64,000 nt of DNA from Schistocerca nitens (lineage: Eukaryota > Arthropoda > Insecta > Orthoptera > Acrididae). Position 1 is the stretch's first letter. The number at the start of each line of letters is the position of its first letter. The notes under the pieces are model-generated. The model ran no database searches and was not told the origin of the DNA. It saw only the letters and a list, made by a program, of their open reading frames with translations. The stretch is taken from assembly GCF_023898315.1 (NCBI RefSeq), contig NC_064621.1, positions 121,592,561 to 121,656,560 on the forward strand, written 5' to 3'. This document shows positions 44,957-56,459 of this stretch, in pieces. The translations under genes were made by a program, and so were the position numbers.

Positions 44957-47365
44957 CCCTTTTAGTGCCAGACGTTTCCTCAAAAGATCATGTTAATAGT
45001 GCCATGAGATTTTACAGTAAAATACAGACCTCTGCCATACTTGCAATAAAATCTAAACTAATGCATAAAGGAATGTAATTTTTTTAATTCTTAGGGAATG
45101 CTGCTGGCTACAGTAATATGTGCACTACACATTGTCAAAGAGCATATTTTCAGATAAAAAAATTATTTTCATGGATGGGTTTATCGAAAAAAAATTAAAA
45201 CTTTGATTTCAGTTTACTCTGAGACTCATCAAATGATGATATACTCAAAAATTTCAGGTATATATGGAATCTTTGTAGTTTCCTTAACAAAAACATCATA
45301 AAGGAATAAAAAAAATTTTATTGTACTAGGAAAAAAATCAAAAAGAACATAAAAAAATGTTTTGCTCTGAACATGTTGCCATTTCTTCAGTCATAAATCA
45401 CTGACAAATGTGAGGTTGCAGTTATGACAACTACATGCACACATGCTGACCAACACATGAAGGATGCAGTCCTTTCTTGCAACAAACATATACTGTTCGT
45501 GAACGCCGCGTCTTATCCTTCGTAGAACAAACACTACAGTAGCGTTCCTTTCTCCCCGGAAGAGTCTCTACACCGTATACTGTTGGAGCAGGTACATTTA
45601 TATCTATTGCACTTGTGGTTGCAGTCCTTGCCTGAAACCATTGTTTAGAAAGTTTGCAAATGACTGTGCTGTTAAACTTCAGCCGTGTCAATGGTTTGTT
45701 GTTGGGGTTTAGGCTTTCCTTATACAGAACATATGCATTCATCAACATCCTGGCAATTACGCTGAACACCACCTTCTTCCACATCTTGACAGTCCTCCTC
45801 TCATCTAAATAGCAGTATGCCATCATATCAAATGAGTCAGTGCCACCCATATACTTATTATATTAAAAAATCATCTGGTTTCTTGACCGACTGTCTGTTG
45901 CGAATTGTCTTTTCTGATGATGTAGCAGAGGATGATGTACTCACAAGGAGGACTGGGTTTCTGTGATTTCTTCTGCCTGAAGCCACAGAGAAGTATAAAA
46001 GATTTCTTGAAAAACTTTAACTGACCTACAGCATAATTCGACAGAAGACCACGTGGCAGGAATTTTCTGTTTCTTCTAATTGTTCCCGTTAAATAAGTGC
46101 TGACTGAAAACAGCTTTTCTGCCAGAGGAATAGGTGTAAAAAAGTTATCGCAAAACACATGGTAACCTAAAGCATGTAGCTCCCAAGAGCCAGTAGTTTC
46201 ATGATGACTACATATCCCAGGCCATTCTCTTTTATTTCGTTTTTGTCATCATCAGTTTTTGCACCACGGTATGCATAAAACCCTAGGCAGTAATTTACTA
46301 CTGAATCACATAGCATCAAAAATTTGACTCCCTGTCTGTGATGTTTATTGGAGAGGCACTGGATTAGCTGTGAGTGCGCCTTTGTCCCAACAAGACTTTC
46401 ATCAACACTCAGTTGCTGGTGTGGAGTGTAGTAGTGACGGAAAACATTGTTGGAAATATCCACCAACACTTGAAACTTGGCTGTTGGATCATATAATGGG
46501 TGACCAGGAGGGTGAAGTTTCGAATTGTCTACAAAATGTAAGAACCGCAGCAACAACTGAAACCTGTTGCATGAAAACATTTGTGAAAACCACGGTGTCA
46601 GAAGGTTTGCCTCAGTTGATCAATAACTAAAAATCGGTTTTTTATCAGTCCCATATTCAAAATCACTGCTATAAAAGCTCTTATTTCTGCTACAGTTGTT
46701 AGTTGCCACTGTTTGATTCTCAAATTTGGTGATAAATGCGTTGACTGGATCACCTGGCGAGCGTATCTGTTAGTCTGTCACCATAATAGTAAGAAGCTGG
46801 TGCGGAAAAAAAAAATGAAAAAATAAATTGATGTGGCGTTTGGTGGTACGTGTTTAGGGCCTGGTAGTTCTGCATACACAAAGCTTGGAGGGGGCGGATT
46901 ATCCGATGCCTCATCCATTATTTCAACAAAAGTATTTGCACTGCAATTCAGTTGTGTTTGATAGTCGTCGTCGTCATTTGCTGACGCACAATCATTTCTT
47001 GAAGAAGAAAACGACGAGTCCTCTTCTCCACCAGACATCTTATACTCCGATTCACTTTCTGCAAATCCTGTAAATTCATCTTCGCTTTCACTGCTTATCA
47101 TATTATTGTCTAAATCACTCGTATCAAACTGCAACTTCTTACTTGGCGACGCCATGCTGCCGCGAAATACTCAGTAAATATACAACACCAGAGAAGTTTA
47201 TTTTACTCGAAATATCGCACTGACAATAGAAAAGAGGATCTGTATGCTGTGCCTTCGACCTTCCTTCTACATCTTGGCTAGGAAATACTAACAACTTTGC
47301 CTTCAAGCGCAGAAAAAATGAACGAGAAGGGCGTCACGATCAGATCGTTTCTGGCACTAAAATGG
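44957..47365 (-). mobile_element. piggyBac element, complete ends, dead
   Basis: TTAA borders (44953-44956 and 47366-47369) and inverted ends ('CCCTTTTAGTGCCAGACG' at the left, complement of 'TCTGGCACTAAAATGG' at the right) define a 2409-bp piggyBac. Removing it restores the LINE reading 'WNPHFTL' to 'NDDPLSVVEKHTFLGL'. The transposase lies on the minus strand from 47155. Blocks are in order but in several frames: an acidic N-terminus, the dimerisation/DNA-binding part, the DDD catalytic core, and a C-terminal Cys-rich domain. Confidence 0.95.
45431..47155 (-). pseudogene. piggyBac transposase pseudogene
   Basis: Starts 'MASPSKKLQFDTSDLDNN' with a Glu/Ser-rich N-terminus. The frame is lost near 46800. 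Further blocks are 'QQLSVDESLVGTKAHSQL' (46410, first Asp), 'MLCDSVVNYCLGFYAYRG' (46300), 'HVFCDNFFTPIPLAEKLF' (46150, second Asp), and, after a frameshift and stops near 45870, 'MGGTDSFDMMAYCYLDER' (45850, third Asp). The end 'YCSVCSTKDKTRRSRT' and 'CCKKGLHPSC' is the Cys-rich zinc-binding domain. All three catalytic Asp survive, but at least three frame breaks prevent a full protein. Confidence 0.93.
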
Positions 47366-48009
47366 TTAATGACGATCCACTCTCTGTAGTGGAGAAACAC
47401 ACATTCCTAGGACTGGTTTTTGACACTGGATTGACTTCGCTCCCTCGTCTTCGTCAGCTTAAGCAGAAGTACTGACAGCACCTCAATGCCCTCCGTTGCC
47501 TGAGCAACACCAATTGGGGTGCAGATCACTGCACGCTACTGCAGCTCTACAGAGCCGTTGTCCAATCACAAATTGACTGTGGGAGTGTGGTTTGTGGTCC
47601 GGTTTGGCAACGGACTTTTAGGATGAGTCCAGTGACCAGCGTACTGGTGGAGGCTGGTGTCCCTCCACTACAGATTGCACAACTGCTTACACGTTACGCA
47701 GCACACATTCATAGTTCCCCTGCGTATCCGAATAACCGTCTCCGTTTCCTGCCCGTGGCAGTCCATCTCCCGCATCAGCGGACCAGATCGGGGCTAATGA
47801 TTGCGGTTCGCGTATGGTCCTTTATCTCTGAACTGGAGTCTTTCCCTTTACCATCTCTGCTTGCAGCACGTTCACATACACCTGCATGGTGTACACCTCG
47901 GCTGCAGCTTCGTTGGACCTTTTGCATGGCCCTAAGGACTCCGTTAAACCCGTCGCTCTCTGCTATTGATTCCTCTCGATTCTTGACGTGTTCTGGGGCT
48001 CTGAAGTGG

Positions 48010-48785
48010 TTTACACTGATGGTTCAATGGTTGATGGTCACGTAGGCTTCGCATTGTTCATGGAGGACATTTTGAGCAGCACTCCTTGCCAGTTGGCTGC
48101 AGTCTTTTCACTGCAGAGCTGGCGGCCATAGCTCATGCTCTTGAGTACATCCGCTCATCCCTGGCGAGTCATTTCTCCTGTGTACTGACTCATTGAGCAG
48201 CCTTCAAGCTATCGACCAGTGCTACCCTTGCCACCCTCTGGTAGCGTTCATTCAGGAGTCCATCTATGCCCTGGAACAGTCCTGCTGGTCCGTGGTGTTT
48301 GTGTGGACCCCAGGACACGTCGGAATCCCCGGCAATGAACTTGCCAACACAAACAGGCTGGCCAAAGACGCCACGCGGAAACCTCTTCTGGAGATAGGCA
48401 TCTCCGAAGCTGACCTGCATTCTGTCTTACACCTCAGAGTTTTCCGGCTTTGGGAGATGGAATTTCATAACAGCACAACAAACTGCGTATCATTAAGGAG
48501 ATTATGAATGTGTGGAAGTCTTCCATGCGGGGCTCTCACAGGGAATCAGTTGCCCTCTGCCGGCTAGCATTGGCCATATGTGGCTAACGCACGGATACCT
48601 ACTCCGTCGCGAGGACCCACCTCAGTGTCACTGTGGCTCCCAAATGATAGTCGTCCACCTCTTGCTGGACTGCCCACTTTTAGCCTCTCTGCGGCAGACT
48701 TTTAACTTTCCCAGCACCAGTGTTGGGCACTAATGCCTCCACAGCAGCTTTAGTTCTCCATTTTACCGGTGAGAGTGGGTTTTAT
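48010..48785 (+). pseudogene. LINE RNase H and C-terminal region
   Basis: 'EVVYTDGSMVDGHVGFAL' (first Asp) near 48000, then a frameshifted 'SSLQAIDQCYPCHPLVAF' and 'VFVWTPGHVGIPGNELAN' (48193-48507), and 'LALAICG' followed by 'SQMIVVHLLLDCPLLASL' (48512-48733), the Cys/His end segment. RNase H ligands are recognisable apart from the Glu block, which is shifted. It ends where the RTE inserted. Confidence 0.82.
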
Positions 48786-50986
48786 ACTTCTCCAGGGGCA
48801 GATGTAGATTCTGACCACAATCTATTGGTTATGAACTGCAGATTGAAACTGAAGAAACTGCAAAAAGGTGGGAATCTAAGGAGATGGGACCTGGATAAAC
48901 TGAAAGAACCAGAGGTTGTAGAGAGTTTCAGGGAGAGCATAAGGGAACAATTGACAGGAATGGGGGAAAGAAACACAGTAGAAGAAGAATGGGTAGCTTT
49001 GAGGGATGAAGTAGTAAAGGCAGCAGAGGATCAAATAGGTAAAAAGACGAGGGCTAGTAGAAATCCTTGGGTAACAGAATAAATATTTAATTTAATTGAT
49101 GAAAGGAGAAAATATAAAAATGCAGTAAATGAAGCAGGCAAAAAGGAATACAAACGTCTCAAAAATGAGATTGACAGGAAGTGCAAAATGGCTAAGCAGG
49201 GATGGCTAGAGGACAAATGTAAGGATGTAGAGGCTTGTCTCACTAGGGGTAAGATAGATACTGCCTACAGGAAAATTAAAGAGACCTTTGGAGAGAAGAG
49301 AACCACTTGTATGAATATCAAGAGCTCAGATGGCAACCCAGTTCTAAGCAAAGAAGGGAAGGCAGAAAGGTGGAAGGAGTATATAGAGGGTTTATACAAG
49401 GGCGATGTACTTGAGGACAATATTATGGAAATGGAAGAGGATGTAGATGAAGACGAAATGGGAGATAAGATACTGCGTGAAGAGTTTGACAGAGCACTGA
49501 AAGACCTGAGCCGAAACAAGGCCCTGGGAGTAGACAACATTCCATTAGAACTACTGATGGCCTTGGGAGAGCCAGTCATGACAAAACTCTACCATCTGGT
49601 GAGCAAGATGTATGAGACAGGCGAAATACCCTCAGACTTCAAGAAGAATATAATAATTCCAATCCCAAAGAAAGCAGGTGTTGACAGATGTGAAAATTAC
49701 CGAACTATCAGTTTAATAAGTCACAGCTGCAAAATACTAACGCGAATTCTTTACAGACGAATGGAAAAACTGGTAGAAGCGGACCTCGGGGAAGATCAGT
49801 TTGGATTCCGTAGAAATGTTGGAACACGTGAGGCAATACTAACCTTACGACTTATCTTAGAAGAAAGATTAAGAAAAGGCAAACCTACGTTTCTAGCATT
49901 TGTAGACTTAGAGAAAGCTTTTGACAATGTTAACTGGAATACTCTCTTTCAAATTCTGAAGGTGAAGGTGGCAGGTATAAAATACAGGGAGCAAAAGGCT
50001 ATTTACAATTTGTACAGAAATCAGATGGCAGTTATACGAGTCGAGGGGCATGAAAGGGAAGCAGTGGTTGGGAAAGGAGTGAGACAGGGTTGTAGCCTCT
50101 CCCCGATGTTATTCAATCTGTATATTGAGCAAGCAGTAAAGGAAACAAAAGAAAAATTCGGAGTAGGTATTAAAATTCATGGAGAAGAAATGAAAACTTT
50201 GAGGTTCGCCGATGACATTGTAATTCTGTCAGAGACAGCAAAGGACTTGGAAGAGCAGTTGAACGGAATGGACAGTGTCTTGAAAGGAGGATATAAGATG
50301 AACATCAACAAAAGCAAAACGAGGATAATGGAATGTAGTCAAATTAAATCGGGTGATGCTGAGGGAATTAGATTAGGAAATGAGACACTTAAAGTAGTAA
50401 AGGAGTTTTGCTATTTAGGGAGTAAAATAACTGATGATGGTCGAAGTAGAGAGGATATAAAAGTAGACTGGCAATGGCAAGGAAATCGTTTCTGAAGAAG
50501 AGAAATTTGTTAACGTCGAGTATAGATTTAAGTGTCAGGAAGTCGTTTCTGAAAGTATTTGTATGGAGTGTAGCCATGTATGGAAGTGAAACATGGACGA
50601 TAACTAGTTTGGACAAGAAGAGAATAGAAGCTTTCGAAATGTGGTGCTACAGAAGAATGCTGAAGATAAGGTGGGTAGATCACGTAACTAATGAGGAGGT
50701 ATTGAATAGGATTGGGGAGAAGAGAAGTTTGTGGCACAACTTGACTAGAAGAAGGGATCGGTTGGTAGGGCATGTTTTGAGGCATCAAGGGATCACAAAT
50801 TTAGCATTGGAGGGCAGCGTGGAGGGTAAAAATCGTAGAGGGAGACCAAGAGATGAATACACTAAGCAGATTCAGAAGGATGTAGGTTGCAGTAGGTACT
50901 GGGAGATGAAGAAGCTTGCACAGGATAGAGTAGCATGGAGAGCTGCATCAAACCAGTCTCAGGACTGAAGACCACAACAACAACAT
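48786..50986 (+). mobile_element. RTE-clade LINE, 5'-truncated (2.2 kb)
   Basis: The endonuclease is cut inside its last part: the open frame begins 'GADVDSDHNLLVMNCRLKLK' (the SDHNL motif). It continues through the linker, RT and C-terminal domain to 'RVAWRAASNQSQD' and TGA, and the element ends in ACAACAACA, the short trinucleotide tail usual for RTE. Removing it rejoins the LINE 3' region (compare with 20760-20800). It has only one stop and one frameshift, so it is one of the youngest insertions here. Confidence 0.93.
49188..50966 (+). pseudogene. RTE reverse transcriptase pseudogene
   Basis: A 435-codon open stretch (49188-50495) includes 'ALKDLSRNKALGVDNIPLEL', 'CENYRTISLISHSCKILTRI', 'EDQFGFRRNVGTREAIL', 'FLAFVDLEKAFDNVNW', 'GVRQGCSLSPMLFNLYIE', 'LRFADDIVILSE' (Asp codons 50211-50216) and 'KEFCYLGSKITDDG', all RT motifs in order with catalytic Asp intact. 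Upstream the frame of 48786-49080 ends in TAA at 49080-49082, followed by 'IFNLIDERRKYKNAVNE'. A one-base shift near 50463 moves the C-terminal part ('GSETWTITSLDKKRIEAFE', 'NRRGRPRDEYTKQIQKD') to 50474-50968. Confidence 0.94.
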
Positions 50987-51355
50987 GAAAGTTTAAGTGC
51001 ATGTCCTTTGTCCCTCTCTGTCTTCCACCCTAGTGCTTTTGGGGTGGAGGTTTTAATGTGTTGCAGAGTGGCTGGCTTTCCCTTTTTATCTCATGGTTGG
51101 CCAGCCACTGTAATCTGCTTTCATGTTTTACTCTCTTCTTTTTCTAGCATATCTGTTTTCTTGTCCTCTTTTGTTCCTTTTAGTGTTCGTTGCCTTCCCT
51201 TTGTTCTTGTGGCTTTTCCTTTCTTTCGATTTTGTGTTACATGTTTCGTTCGTTTTATTCTCAAACTTGTGGCACTGTTTCATTAGGAACAAGGTACCGA
51301 TGACCTTGTAGTTTGAGCCCTTCTCCCACCTTTAAACCAACCTACCTATGAAATT

Positions 51356-52630
51356 ACCATGTGACAGTGTGCTGATAAACCAACATATCCTATTGTTATT
51401 ATTGCATACAAGGAGTGTTGACTACCTACCACCTGCCCTTGGGTGGGACTACCATTTGGAATGTGCCTTACAGCTCTCTGGTATGACCTGCCCATCTTCC
51501 TTAGTATATGCTTCATGTTCCATCCCCCCCCCCCCTCCCTTTTCTTGCATTGGGTGGTACCTAAGTCACGAGTTAGGACCAATCTATTTCAAGGACCTAA
51601 AGTCTGTCTGCCCCCATGACCTTTTGATGTCTGTTCCTTTCAGTTTAATTTCAGGATACTACTGTCTCTGACACAGATTGCTCTAAAATTATGGGTAGGA
51701 CAGGTTATAAGTTTCCGACTCATCTGTCGGAACACCATTAGTTTCTAGGAACATGTACTTTTTTGACAGAGCCCTTGGCCATTGATATAGCCCACAATTT
51801 TATGAAAGGCCTCCCTCAGTCGTGTTTTAACTTGTAGTGACTCTGAGCAGTCTCCAGGCCGTTGACCGATGTTTATCTTATCACCCTGTGATACCTGCTA
51901 TTCAAGATCTTCTCTGTGAACTTAATCGTACTGCCTGCTGTGTTTTTCTCTGGGCCCAAGTTGTGTGGATACCCAGGGAATGAACTAGCTGACCATTTAG
52001 ATAGAGAGAAGATTACCCCTTCACTTTGATGATCCCAGGGTGGATTTGCAGGTGAAACTAAGGCCTCTGCTCACTTGGAGATGAAACATTGGGCGGGTAC
52101 TGCTGCCTCTTATAAACTCTGCACTATCAAGGAAACTATTGCTGTATGGCACTCGTCCCAGTGTTCCTCCCAGAAGGAATGCCCCACATGTTGATTCTTT
52201 ATTGGTCATTTGATCATACTGGACTGACCCATAGTTTTATTTTTTGTAACAAGCACACCCACATTGTAGGTGCAGAGCCGTAGACATTTGCTCGTATTCT
52301 GGTGGAATGCTGGCTCCCCATGCAAGGCATAGCCTTCCCAATTATTTTCCTATTGGTTTTTATACTCAATATATTAAATTTTAACTACCTTTTGGCTGGG
52401 TTTGTTGGGAGTTGGAACTGTTTCTTGCCACATACTAGGTCAGGGTGACTCTTTACCCTATTTGCTTGGCCTGCTGTCTCAATCTTCCTTCATTCCTTCC
52501 TTTCTTCTGTATTAAGTGCTTTTAGGTGGTTTGCGTCTTTTTCTGCTGCAGCCTGTTTCCCATATCAGGAGCAGCAGTCCATTGATTAGTGGGTGCTGCC
52601 TCCTCATCAATGCTTTACTTGTGATGAAAT
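51356..52630 (+). mobile_element. Old I-type LINE relic, right part (RNase H)
   Basis: Continues the relic cut at 40850. Around 51845-51950 it reads 'SLQAVDRCLSYHPVIPAIQD' and 'LNRTACCVFLWAQVVWIPR', the third and fourth RNase H blocks, with the His of 'PSHVGIPGNELAD' lost. Around 52270-52320 'ILVECWLPMQG' is the Cys/His end. A C-run interrupts 51524-51535. All frames are broken. Confidence 0.65.
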
Positions 52631-54231
52631 GGGGGTGGGATGGCTGTGGAAGATAGACCATTGCATTCACAGGTGGAATCACTACCCATCACTCGCTTGC
52701 ACACGATGCAGAAGCATGTTGCTGGTAGTTTCATCACTATGTATTATCGTATGGTGTGCTCTCACTGAGTGAGTGTGGGGCAATGGACATGTTGCCCGAC
52801 CATGCGACTGAAGAAATGTGGAATTTATTGCAATGCAGTGGCACTAATAGCCCTGGCAAGTGTTGGAATCCATTTAGAATTTGAATTTCTTAGCAGCTAT
52901 AGATTTTCCGTGTTTTCTGTGGAGGAACTGAAAGCTGTGGGCCTGAGATTTATAAAGTATTAAACACAGCGACTTAATATGATTATGTATGACGAAATGT
53001 AAAGTTATAATCTAATATTGAGTGGAACTCCAAATTTACATGAAAATGAAACCTGATGAAATAATACATTCAATGTCCAGTTAAAATCGCAATGTTGTTG
53101 TTATATCTGTTGATGAGGCTAACAACTGACTATTGTTGTCTGTTCTTTATAATTAACAAAAAAATTTCAATTGAGCTACACTGTAAGTTCTCTCAAGTAA
53201 ATCAAGCAAGCAAACTAACATTACTTGTTACAGCTGTTAATATTAAACAGCAATTGATAATGAAGAGGAGAAGGAAGGGCAAAGGAGAAGTAGTAAGGAG
53301 CGATTGGCATTATTTGGATAAATATCTAGCTGCATAATTATTCAAATAAGTGGGTCTTTCAAACAAATTTATTTGCAAGTAAATTATTTGTAACTAAAAT
53401 AATGAATAATATAGAATGCCACTGTGTTTTGTGTGTTTGCTTCTATTGAATTCTATAACTAGCATTTTCCCTTGGCTCTGTCCAGTTTGTGTGATAAACT
53501 TTTCAATTGACTAAAAAAGTTCCAGATTAAACAGTTAAAGGTTTTGTGATAAGATTCTCTGTTGCTCTCCTAAGATTATTTATCACTTCTTTCACCTCTA
53601 ACAATGGCAAAAATGCCAAGTCAAGGGGCACTTCGTTGGAGTACTTGCTGTATGTCAGTTCAGAGTTGGACGTCAGGGGTTGTCATCATGCCTAGTAAAG
53701 CACTGTAGTGTTCAGCGCAACCTTCCAGTTCAGTGCAGCTTTACTTACTTTACAGTGTAACAAATGCAGCATGAAAATACTGGCTGACGGCCTTAGAAAT
53801 TACGCTACCAATGCAGCCCAATTCATCTATTTCTGCCTCTGCCAGTGCTTCCCTCGCACCCTGTACAAACATGTGCAAATACTTAATGTAAAGATGAGAA
53901 TGCAGGTGACAGAAAATCTTAATATGCAGCATCTTAGATTACTAACGTTAGTGGATGTGGGTGTCTCCTTAGTATAATTACACACTTTGTTTTTGTAGTG
54001 TTACAGATTGGGTGAACCATGCAAGAACTCCATGGTTAGTAATGACTGTCAAACTTTTAATGTAAAATCGCCTAAAACATTCCTGGGATATTGCTTAACA
54101 TGGTCATTCAAAAATCTTTTAGAATTGACTCTGAGTAAGCTTGCCATTAAAAGATAGAATAGTTTTTCAATGTTAAATTTGTCTATGCAGCTACATAGAA
54201 CTTAGAGATTGAAAAAGTCTAGGAGAGAGAG
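52631..54231. other. Intron 3 DNA without recognised content
   Basis: The ORFs at 53092-53337 and 53708-53977 are in AT-rich DNA and carry no known motif. Nothing else supportable. Confidence 0.4.
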
Positions 54232-54306
54232 TGATATTATGAGAAGGAAACTGGCTACTCACCATATCGTGGAGATGCATTGCCTGAGACTGCAGTTGCA
54301 TGAGAG

Positions 54307-54357
<51 letters not shown>

Positions 54358-54468
54358 GCAAAGGCCAATGGCCAAAAGCTTCAATTGTGAAAGTTTTTCT
54401 GTTGCGCCTATCGCGACTCAGCATCTCCGCTATATGGTGAGTAGCGACTTTTCTTCTCATAATATTGT
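54232..54468. mobile_element. MITE with internal GT microsatellite
   Basis: Inverted terminal repeats of about 47 bases: 54232-54278 ('TACTCACCATATCGTGGAGA') and 54421-54468 ('TCTCCGCTATATGGTGAGTA'), with 'ATATTATGAGAAG' and 'CTTCTCATAATATT' at the outer ends. The interior contains a (TG)n run at 54308-54354 and 'AAGGCCAATGGCCAAAAGCT'. No coding capacity. I recognise the family as very common in orthopteran genomes. Confidence 0.88.
54308..54354 (+). repeat. (TG)n microsatellite
   Basis: An uninterrupted TG run of about 23 units inside the MITE. ORFs of Cys-Val and Thr-His repeats in this place are artefacts. Confidence 0.97.
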
Positions 54469-55309
54469 TACATTCCATCCTGGATTTTCCATTGTTTGAG
54501 AAGAGAGACTCAGGTTTGAGTGTGTAAGTTCATAACATTGCAGCACACTGGTAACTTTGAGGCAGTGTCGGGGGTGATTCGAAGAGTTTTCACCTTCTCA
54601 CACCAACTGCAGTTACTGTTAACTATAATTTAAAAACCAGTAGTTCACCAGCTTTCCTGTGAATGACCAAGGTAGGCTTACAGCAAACTACAAGCTACAA
54701 TAATAGCCAAAGAAATGTTAAAGAAATTGGGTCAGGAATTTCAAATGATGTTATAGCATAAGCAAAAAAATTTTATTTCGAGCATGACTTGGGAGATGAA
54801 GCTTATGTGGGATCACAGTGAATTACTTGCAAAAAACTAGAGCAGAATTGATGATTTCTCAGTTTTTATAGAAGACGATTTCGATTTGAAAGTCCTGTGT
54901 CATTATCCTGAAAAAGATGTCAGGGAATGTCACACACAAATATTTTCTTCCCATATGTAACACTTTTTTTCTTTAGTGTGCAATAATGGCAGATCACCGC
55001 AAATCAAACTTTTCAGTCAGATGTTTCTAAAAAAAAGTTTTAAACACTAACTTAAAAGCAACAAAAAGTATATTTTTTTAATAAATGACAAAGAATTGTA
55101 GCAGCATTGTTATTCACAAATAATAAATCATTATTTTAATCTGTATTCATAATTCGAATAAATGTGCACACTGCAAATTTTCAGTCTACGTGCGAAGGTA
55201 TGTGAGCACATTCCTGGTGGATGTCACAACTTTTGGATGAAGGAACTCTTGACTGAGGGACTGAAGACCTCATTGTTTAATCCTTTACCCCCAGTCAACC
55301 ATCCAACAA
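54469..55309. other. Intron 3 DNA without recognised content
   Basis: AT-rich, no motifs seen. Confidence 0.45.
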
Positions 55310-55870
55310 AAATCTGAGCAGTATTAAGGAGATAATTATTGTGTGGTGTTTCTTCTTCAGCTTCTTGAGAGTTCACTGCCTTACAGTGGCTTTGTTTTGG
55401 TCAGCCACCTCCCTCTCTCCCACCAAATGTGTAGGCAATTCTTTGCGGACAGTAGCTCACACCCTCGTGGAGTGTCCCCTCCTTTCAGCAAATTGACCTG
55501 TGCAGTGTCTTCAGCTCTCCTTACCTTCAGTGTTGGCTGTTTATGAAAATACAAATGGATGTCTTCTAGTGTATGATTTTTCTTTCTCCAGCATCAGCAC
55601 TCAGATCAGGGTTAGACCAGTTGGTGGAAGGATGCCAGAGGCTGCATGCTGTGCCTCCACCTGTTCCTGTCCTGCTGGCAGCAAATGTTGTTTCCCTTTT
55701 ACTATGTTTCTATTACATTTCATGTTCTTTGTCTGCTACAATCTCAGTATTATGGACCTTTTTACGTGGAGTGAGCCCTCCTTTATCCGAGTAGAAGGTT
55801 GTTAATTACATCATTATTTTATGCATGTCTCTTGTTGGTTGAGGATTTGGTATGGGAGGAGGTAACTGTT
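55310..55870 (+). mobile_element. I-type LINE relic, C-terminal end and 3' UTR
   Basis: Reads across frames as 'RTVAHTLVECPLLSANRP' near 55450-55500, the Cys/His end of I-type LINEs, followed by 3' UTR-like sequence. Upstream parts of the element are not recognisable. Confidence 0.6.
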
Positions 55871-56459
55871 ACCACAGCTGCACCTCAAAGCTTCCCTATC
55901 TGCTTCTGACATTTTGTTAGTCTACAAAGCCCCAATTTGCACCTCTTTTATATTTTGTGGAATTACTTTGTAAGTCTGGGAATTATCAAATGGTCTGGAC
56001 GTGTCTATACTATTTTCTGTGCACTATGGTACATTTTAGTGGCTTTTGCTTCTGGTTAGCAACATTTTCTCTATGCACTTGTTTTGTGGATGGAGGCCTG
56101 ATCCCTTAATTCGGTCCCTTAATCCTGCAAACAACTGAACAATCAATTATAGTCCAGTTGAAAAAGTTGTATCTCGAGAATTTCCACCTTGTGTAAATTT
56201 GTCAACCAAACAAAAGGCTGCGAATGAAAGGAGAATAATCTTCAAATTAATCAAGATAATGATTCCCATTGAAACTCACTTGCAATTTTAGAATGGCTGT
56301 AACATAGAATTGCTAATTAGCTCTGTGGAGGAAGAAAATGCACTGTGGAGTATGACAGTTCTTACACTTCACATTGTATGAATTTACATTTCTTATTGAT
56401 ACTGATGTTTATGGAGTGATGTGATTAAAATGTAGGGGTTCCTTTTTGATGATGGGAAG
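55871..56459. other. Intron 3 DNA without recognised content
   Basis: No motifs seen. Words near 56190-56230 could be a decayed end of the transposon that follows. Confidence 0.4.

Larger units (their letters stand above)
40851..51344 (+). mobile_element. I-type LINE interrupted by piggyBac and RTE
   Basis: The termini are 'GAATAGGCCCGAGGTATTCC' near the start and 'CCTTTAAACCAACCTA' at the end. A perfect 11-bp duplication CCTATGAAATT flanks it (40840-40850 and 51345-51355). Without the two insertions it is about 5.9 kb. Order: 5' UTR; gag-like ORF1 with zinc knuckles (about 42050-42240, 'PPMRCF' region); endonuclease (43010-43640); RT (44090-44950, then 47370-47640); RNase H (about 48010-48500); Cys/His end; 3' UTR (from 50990). 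It is the same family as the LINE at 17113 and heavily mutated. Confidence 0.93.

Noticed and set aside
53708-53977. Small host gene in intron 3
   Set aside because: 89 codons, AT-rich, no motif or splice support, and an overlapping ORF on the other strand.
54191-54499. ORFs with Cys-Val and Thr-His repeats
   Set aside because: Translation of the TG microsatellite inside the MITE.
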